Origin: Bacteroidota bacterium
GTDB lineage: Bacteria > Bacteroidota > Bacteroidia > Chitinophagales > Chitinophagaceae
Length of the DNA stretch: 64,000 nucleotides
Direction of reading: 5' to 3'
NCBI GenBank assembly: GCA_023428755.1
Contig: JAEYWX010000006.1
Coordinates: 62,001-126,000 of the forward strand
Shown here: in pieces, positions 60,742-64,000 of the stretch
Layout of the letters: the number at the start of each line of letters is the position of its first letter
How positions within the stretch are numbered: position 1 is the stretch's first letter
Notes under the pieces: generated by a model
The model's input: only the letters and a program-made list of their open reading frames with translations
Told to the model about the DNA's origin: nothing
Database searches by the model: none
Position numbers and translations under genes: made by a program

Positions 60742-61878
60742 ATGAGCGATTCTCAGATGATCGAAGATTTTTTGCAGCCCGTTGATTTGTCGGCTGTGCT
60801 GGGTGATGATGAATTGAATGCGGCGCAACTGGGCCGGAATATCCAGACCTATGCTTTTCAATTTCCTGATCTTGATAAAGTGGACCTGGTGCTCTTGGGT
60901 ATTACTGACGAACGGGGAACCGGCAATGGCGTATCGTTGAGCGAAGCGCCAACATTGATCCGTAAAAACCTGTATCGGTTGTATTACTGGCATACAGATG
61001 TTCGTATCGCTGATATTGGAAATGTACAATCGGGCGCATCGGTAAAAGATACGTATGCAGCAGCCAAAGCAGTGATCAAAGAGTTGATCGATGCAGGTAA
61101 AACAGTCGTGATACTCGGCGGCAGTCATGATCTTACGCTGGCACAATATGGTGCGTATGTACAACGCAAACAAATTATTGAAGCAAGCTGTGTGGATGCA
61201 TTTATCAATTTGAATAACGATACGCCCATCCGCAGTGAAAATTTTTTACTGGAGATGCTCACGGGTGAACCGAATTTCATCTGTCATTACAATCATATCG
61301 GGTTCCAGAGTTATTTTGTTCATCCAACTATTTTGCAAACCATGGATCGCCTGCGGTTCGATTGTTTTCGGGTGGGTGTGGTGAAAGATGCATTGGAAGA
61401 AATGGAACCGGTGATCCGTGGATCGGATATGTTGAGTATTGATATGACTGCGTTGGCACATGCGTATGCACCTGCCAACCGTACTACACCCAACGGATTG
61501 AACGGAATGGATATTTGTACACTCACCCGCTTTGCCGGTATGAGTGAGCAATTGACCACGCTGGGAATTTATGGCTACAATGCCAAGCTGGATAAAGATG
61601 AATTAACAGCGATTCAAATCGCACAGATGATCTGGTATTTTATAGATGGCACCAGCAAAGCCAAAACAGAAGCATCACTGGAAGATCGTCACCAGTTTAC
61701 TGAATACCATACAACGATTGCGGATACGGATGTACTATTTTTACAGAGTAAAAAAACAGGACGCTGGTGGCTGCAACTGCCCAATCAAAAATTCATTGCC
61801 TGCAGTGCTACCGATTACCAGGTAGCGATCCACAGTGAAATACCGGAACGTTGGTTGCGGGCGCAGGAGAGAGATTGA
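60742..61878 (+). CDS. Arginase/formimidoylglutamase-family protein with degenerate metal site
   Basis: 378 residues from ATG 60742. The ureohydrolase fold is evident from LVLLGITDERGTGNG, the Asp/His-containing VVILGGSHDLTLAQYGAY (His129) and C-terminal blocks. However, the second metal motif DAHxDxR reads VDAFINLNND (Asp152 kept, His and second Asp absent) and the third, SxDxDxxDP, reads SIDMTALAHAYAP (Asp234 kept, second Asp replaced). Family enzymes hydrolyse arginine, agmatine or formimidoylglutamate using two Mn ions. This member probably binds at most one metal and may have another role. Divergent from pheS. Confidence 0.85.
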   Translation: MSDSQMIEDFLQPVDLSAVLGDDELNAAQLGRNIQTYAFQFPDLDKVDLVLLGITDERGTGNGVSLSEAPTLIRKNLYRLYYWHTDVRIADIGNVQSGASVKDTYAAAKAVIKELIDAGKTVVILGGSHDLTLAQYGAYVQRKQIIEASCVDAFINLNNDTPIRSENFLLEMLTGEPNFICHYNHIGFQSYFVHPTILQTMDRLRFDCFRVGVVKDALEEMEPVIRGSDMLSIDMTALAHAYAPANRTTPNGLNGMDICTLTRFAGMSEQLTTLGIYGYNAKLDKDELTAIQIAQMIWYFIDGTSKAKTEASLEDRHQFTEYHTTIADTDVLFLQSKKTGRWWLQLPNQKFIACSATDYQVAIHSEIPERWLRAQERD

Positions 61879-61989
61879 GTTGTTTGTTTCTCACAGATTG
61901 CACGGATTTGCACAGAAGTTCTTTGTGTTCTTCGTGTAACCCTTTTGTAGCGCAAGGAAAATAAAGTATGCACAAAGGAAACGAATTGT

Positions 61990-62439
61990 TTAGTCGATGC
62001 TGTTGATCGTATAATCAGTTTGATTGAAACTAAATACATCACCCTTTTTCTTCTGTAACATTAATTTCCCCAATGGTGCGTCGGGCGACACAGTAAAAAC
62101 CGTTTCCTCATTCACTTTCAATTTTCCCAAACCGAGGCTGATGAAAAACAGTCCTTTGTTGGTATGTACAAGAGTTCCACGCACAATCATTTCTGTGTGC
62201 AGATGCGGATCAAGTTTTTCGAGGACAGCTTTTTGCAGCAGTAATTCTTTTAATTGACGACTGTTGTTCTCCTGTTCGATCTGCAACATCGCCAAAGCTG
62301 TTTCGTGTTTATCACCGGCAGTGCGTTTGGTTTCGTTACCGGCACTGTCTGAAAGTTCCTGCAGGTTCTTTTGGATGGCTTCAATTTTTTGTTGTACCAA
62401 TTCAACACAGGTTTGATATGTCGTTTCTTTCAGTGTCAT
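61990..62439 (-). CDS. GreA/GreB-like transcription factor family protein
   Basis: 149 residues. The N-terminal helical part (~1-75, VQQKIEAIQKNLQELSDSAG ... ALAMLQIEQENNSRQLKELL) could form the Gre coiled coil. The C-terminal ~50 residues (VFTVSPDAPLGKLMLQKKKG, DVFSFNQTDYTI) match the FKBP-like Gre domain (SP-SPLG-ALLGK-GD pattern). The acidic DE tip of true GreA is not clear, so it may be a Gre-factor homologue rather than a cleavage factor. Single gene. Confidence 0.78.
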   Translation of the reverse strand: MTLKETTYQTCVELVQQKIEAIQKNLQELSDSAGNETKRTAGDKHETALAMLQIEQENNSRQLKELLLQKAVLEKLDPHLHTEMIVRGTLVHTNKGLFFISLGLGKLKVNEETVFTVSPDAPLGKLMLQKKKGDVFSFNQTDYTINSID

Positions 62440-62520
62440 TGATTCAAAGATACAAGGTAAGCTACAGCCAGCTCAATCATCAAACGAAACAATGTATATT
62501 TAGCATTCAAACAAGTGCAG

Positions 62521-63855
62521 ATGTTTTCCGTTTCAAAAAGTGCAGGCTTTCTTTTGGTTGCTGTCTTCCTGTTTTCGTGTACAACGCAAAAACAGGCAAG
62601 GGTGTCGCCTTTGCAAAACCAATTCGTCAACGATTCAGTTTTTACCAATGCGTTTGTAGGTGTTGCTGTATATGATGTGGAGAGCGGCCGTTATCTGCAT
62701 CAATACAACAGCAATAAATATTTTGTACCCGCCAGCAATACCAAGCTGCCCACGTTGTATGCAGGGATGAAATATCTCGGAGCTAAACTCCCGGGTCTGC
62801 AATACAAAGAAGAGAACGATACAGTATACATACAGCCAACCGGCGATCCAACACTCTTGCACGAAGATTTTAAAACGCAACCCGTTGTTGATTTTTTAAA
62901 ACAACAAACCAAACCGATTGTTATTAATAACAGCAACTGGAAAGCAGAAGCATTGGGTTATGGCTGGGCATGGGACGATTACCTTGGTTATTACATGATA
63001 GAACGTAGCCCGTTGCCGGTGTATGGTAATTATATTAAATGGATCCAGCAACGAAACATCGAAGAACGTGATGGAAAAATGGATACATCCGGCATTGTGT
63101 TTACTGATCCTGAAGTGAACTGGGATGTGCAGTTTAAAACGGGAAAGTCAACGCTGTTTGATGTTACACGTCCACGCACCGAGAACAAATACACGATCAC
63201 CGAAGGAAAGGAATTGAACAAACAACTGGAAGTGCCTTTTGTAACGAATGGATTAGAGTCGGCATTGGAATTATTGAAAGATACGGTTCGCCAAACCATC
63301 ACAGCAGAAAGCTTCCGCATTACAGATCCGGAAGTTATTTATTCGCAACCGGTTGATTCCATGTTCAAGCCATTGATGTACCGCAGCGATAATTTTTTTG
63401 CAGAGCAAACCTTGCTGATGGTGAGCAATGTCTTGTTCGGTGAAATGGATGAACAACGTTTGATTGCGCATTTACTGAAGAATGATTTAAGTGGCTTTCC
63501 ACAAAAACCAAAATGGGTGGATGGTAGCGGATTGAGCCGTTATAATTTATTTACACCGGAAGATTTTGTGTGGCTGCTCTTGAAGATGAAAGATGAGTTT
63601 GGACTGGAACGATTAAAAAGGATTCTGCCCACCGGCAACACCGGTACGTTGCGCAACTATTATGTAGATGATGCCGGATTCATTTTTGCAAAAACAGGAT
63701 CGTTAACCGGACATCTGGCACTAAGCGGATTTTTGATGACTCCGAAAAATAAGTTGTTGGTTTTTTCAGTGATTGTAAACAATCACAATACTTCTCCTGC
63801 AACTGTACGAAGAGCCGTTGAAAAATTTTTACAACAGGTGCGGAGAGAGAATTAA
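62521..63855 (+). CDS. dacB: D-alanyl-D-alanine carboxypeptidase/endopeptidase, PBP4 (S13) family lipoprotein
   Basis: Penicillin-binding protein acting on peptidoglycan peptide cross-links in the periplasm. 444 residues from ATG 62521. Lipobox VAVFLFSC (Cys20). The three catalytic motifs are in order: Ser72-x-x-Lys75 (PASNTKLP), Ser289-Asp290-Asn291 (YRSDNFFAEQ) and Lys391-Thr-Gly393 (AKTGSLTGHLALSG). The insertion between motifs 1 and 2 is typical of S13 enzymes. A GTG six bases upstream is in frame but the ATG fits the signal peptide better. Overlaps the convergent DUF5684 gene by four bases. Confidence 0.94.
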   Translation: MFSVSKSAGFLLVAVFLFSCTTQKQARVSPLQNQFVNDSVFTNAFVGVAVYDVESGRYLHQYNSNKYFVPASNTKLPTLYAGMKYLGAKLPGLQYKEENDTVYIQPTGDPTLLHEDFKTQPVVDFLKQQTKPIVINNSNWKAEALGYGWAWDDYLGYYMIERSPLPVYGNYIKWIQQRNIEERDGKMDTSGIVFTDPEVNWDVQFKTGKSTLFDVTRPRTENKYTITEGKELNKQLEVPFVTNGLESALELLKDTVRQTITAESFRITDPEVIYSQPVDSMFKPLMYRSDNFFAEQTLLMVSNVLFGEMDEQRLIAHLLKNDLSGFPQKPKWVDGSGLSRYNLFTPEDFVWLLLKMKDEFGLERLKRILPTGNTGTLRNYYVDDAGFIFAKTGSLTGHLALSGFLMTPKNKLLVFSVIVNNHNTSPATVRRAVEKFLQQVRREN

Positions 63856-64000
63856 ATGCTCGATTTGATCGGCGTTATATATTGTGCTCTTCCAAAACCA
63901 AGTATCGGAAAGAAAATAAATGGTAATACTATGAGCCCAATAGTAAATGTCGAATCCTTTCCAAAGTTTTTGCTAATTAAATTCAATAACCATATTCCCC
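63852..64000 (-). CDS. DUF5684-like membrane protein, C-terminal part (truncated by window edge)
   Basis: 49 codons enter from the right edge and end at TAA 63852-63854. The fragment reads ...FGKDSTFTIGLIVLPFIFFP then ILGFGRAQYITPIKSSI. FGK-...-GLI-LPFIFFPILGFG is the conserved end of DUF5684 proteins, integral membrane proteins of unknown function, often fused or next to signal peptidase I genes. Convergent with dacB. Confidence 0.75.
   Translation of the reverse strand, partial: GIWLLNLISKNFGKDSTFTIGLIVLPFIFFPILGFGRAQYITPIKSSI

Noticed and set aside
1..64000. tRNA, rRNA, tmRNA, riboswitch or prophage
   Set aside because: I looked for tRNA-like GTTCRANYC arms in the gaps, rRNA-like stretches and phage structural genes and found none I could support. 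A covariance-model scan was not possible.

Overview
The window reads as a chromosomal segment of a Bacteroidota bacterium, most probably family Chitinophagaceae. Pointers are a SusC/SusD/SusE/SusF cluster, a T9SS C-terminal sorting domain on a secreted alpha-amylase, GldH, many SPII lipoproteins, TAnnTTTG-type promoter elements, little use of Shine-Dalgarno sites, and gene orders seen in that phylum (uppS-bamA-ompH-ompH-murI; CPBP-cdsA-psd). There is no rRNA, tRNA, CRISPR array or prophage that I can see.

Layout. 1-8.2 kb: a truncated lamin-tail-domain protein, asd, a DUF2461 protein, a NUMOD4/HNH endonuclease homologue, ligA, a lipoprotein amidohydrolase and an AraC regulator. 8.4-18.1 kb: an alpha-glucan utilisation locus (GH13 amylase, SusC, SusD, two SusE/SusF-like binding lipoproteins), divergent from the AraC gene. 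18.2-25.6 kb: envelope and core genes (uppS, bamA, two ompH/skp, murI, rpmH, rnpA, yidD). 25.7-31.9 kb: repair and oxidative-stress genes (tag, sodA, ALDH, peroxidase), tadA and small unknowns. 32.0-33.2 kb: sugE next to a REP-associated tyrosine transposase with its palindromes. 33.2-39.1 kb: dusB and a phospholipid operon (CPBP protease, cdsA, unknown lipoprotein, psd), a YjjG-type phosphatase and an SDR. 39.4-43.9 kb: batD, an MDMPI-fold protein, a DUF885 peptidase. 43.9-51.0 kb: the most accessory part, with an FkbM methyltransferase, a 1151-residue T9SS protein with four tandem Cys-rich repeats, and two AT-rich lipoprotein genes arranged like integron cassettes. 51.1-64 kb: a two-component system, gldH, yicC, an LpxD-like acyltransferase, dehydrogenases, pheS, a degenerate arginase-family protein, a GreA/B-like factor, a PBP4-type DD-peptidase and a truncated DUF5684 protein.

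The most interesting material is in the short repeats. (1) Two lipoprotein genes at 49.4-51.0 kb are each bounded by their own perfect 10-bp inverted GTTA.../...TAAC core and joined by a long imperfect palindrome, which is the logic of integron cassettes and attC sites, without an integrase here. (2) Mini-hairpins share a loop like TCGACTTCGCTC, while their stems differ in sequence but stay complementary. (3) CCCCT(N2)AGGGG elements sit as inverted pairs in three intergenic regions and run into coding ends. (4) A RAYT gene carries its own REP palindrome inside its 3' coding end. (5) A minus-strand terminator at 54.4 kb has no annotated gene behind it, only a possible 29-residue ORF or RNA.

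Start codons were chosen by comparison with family N-termini and signal peptides rather than by longest ORF. Family assignments come from reading the protein sequences; no database search was possible.
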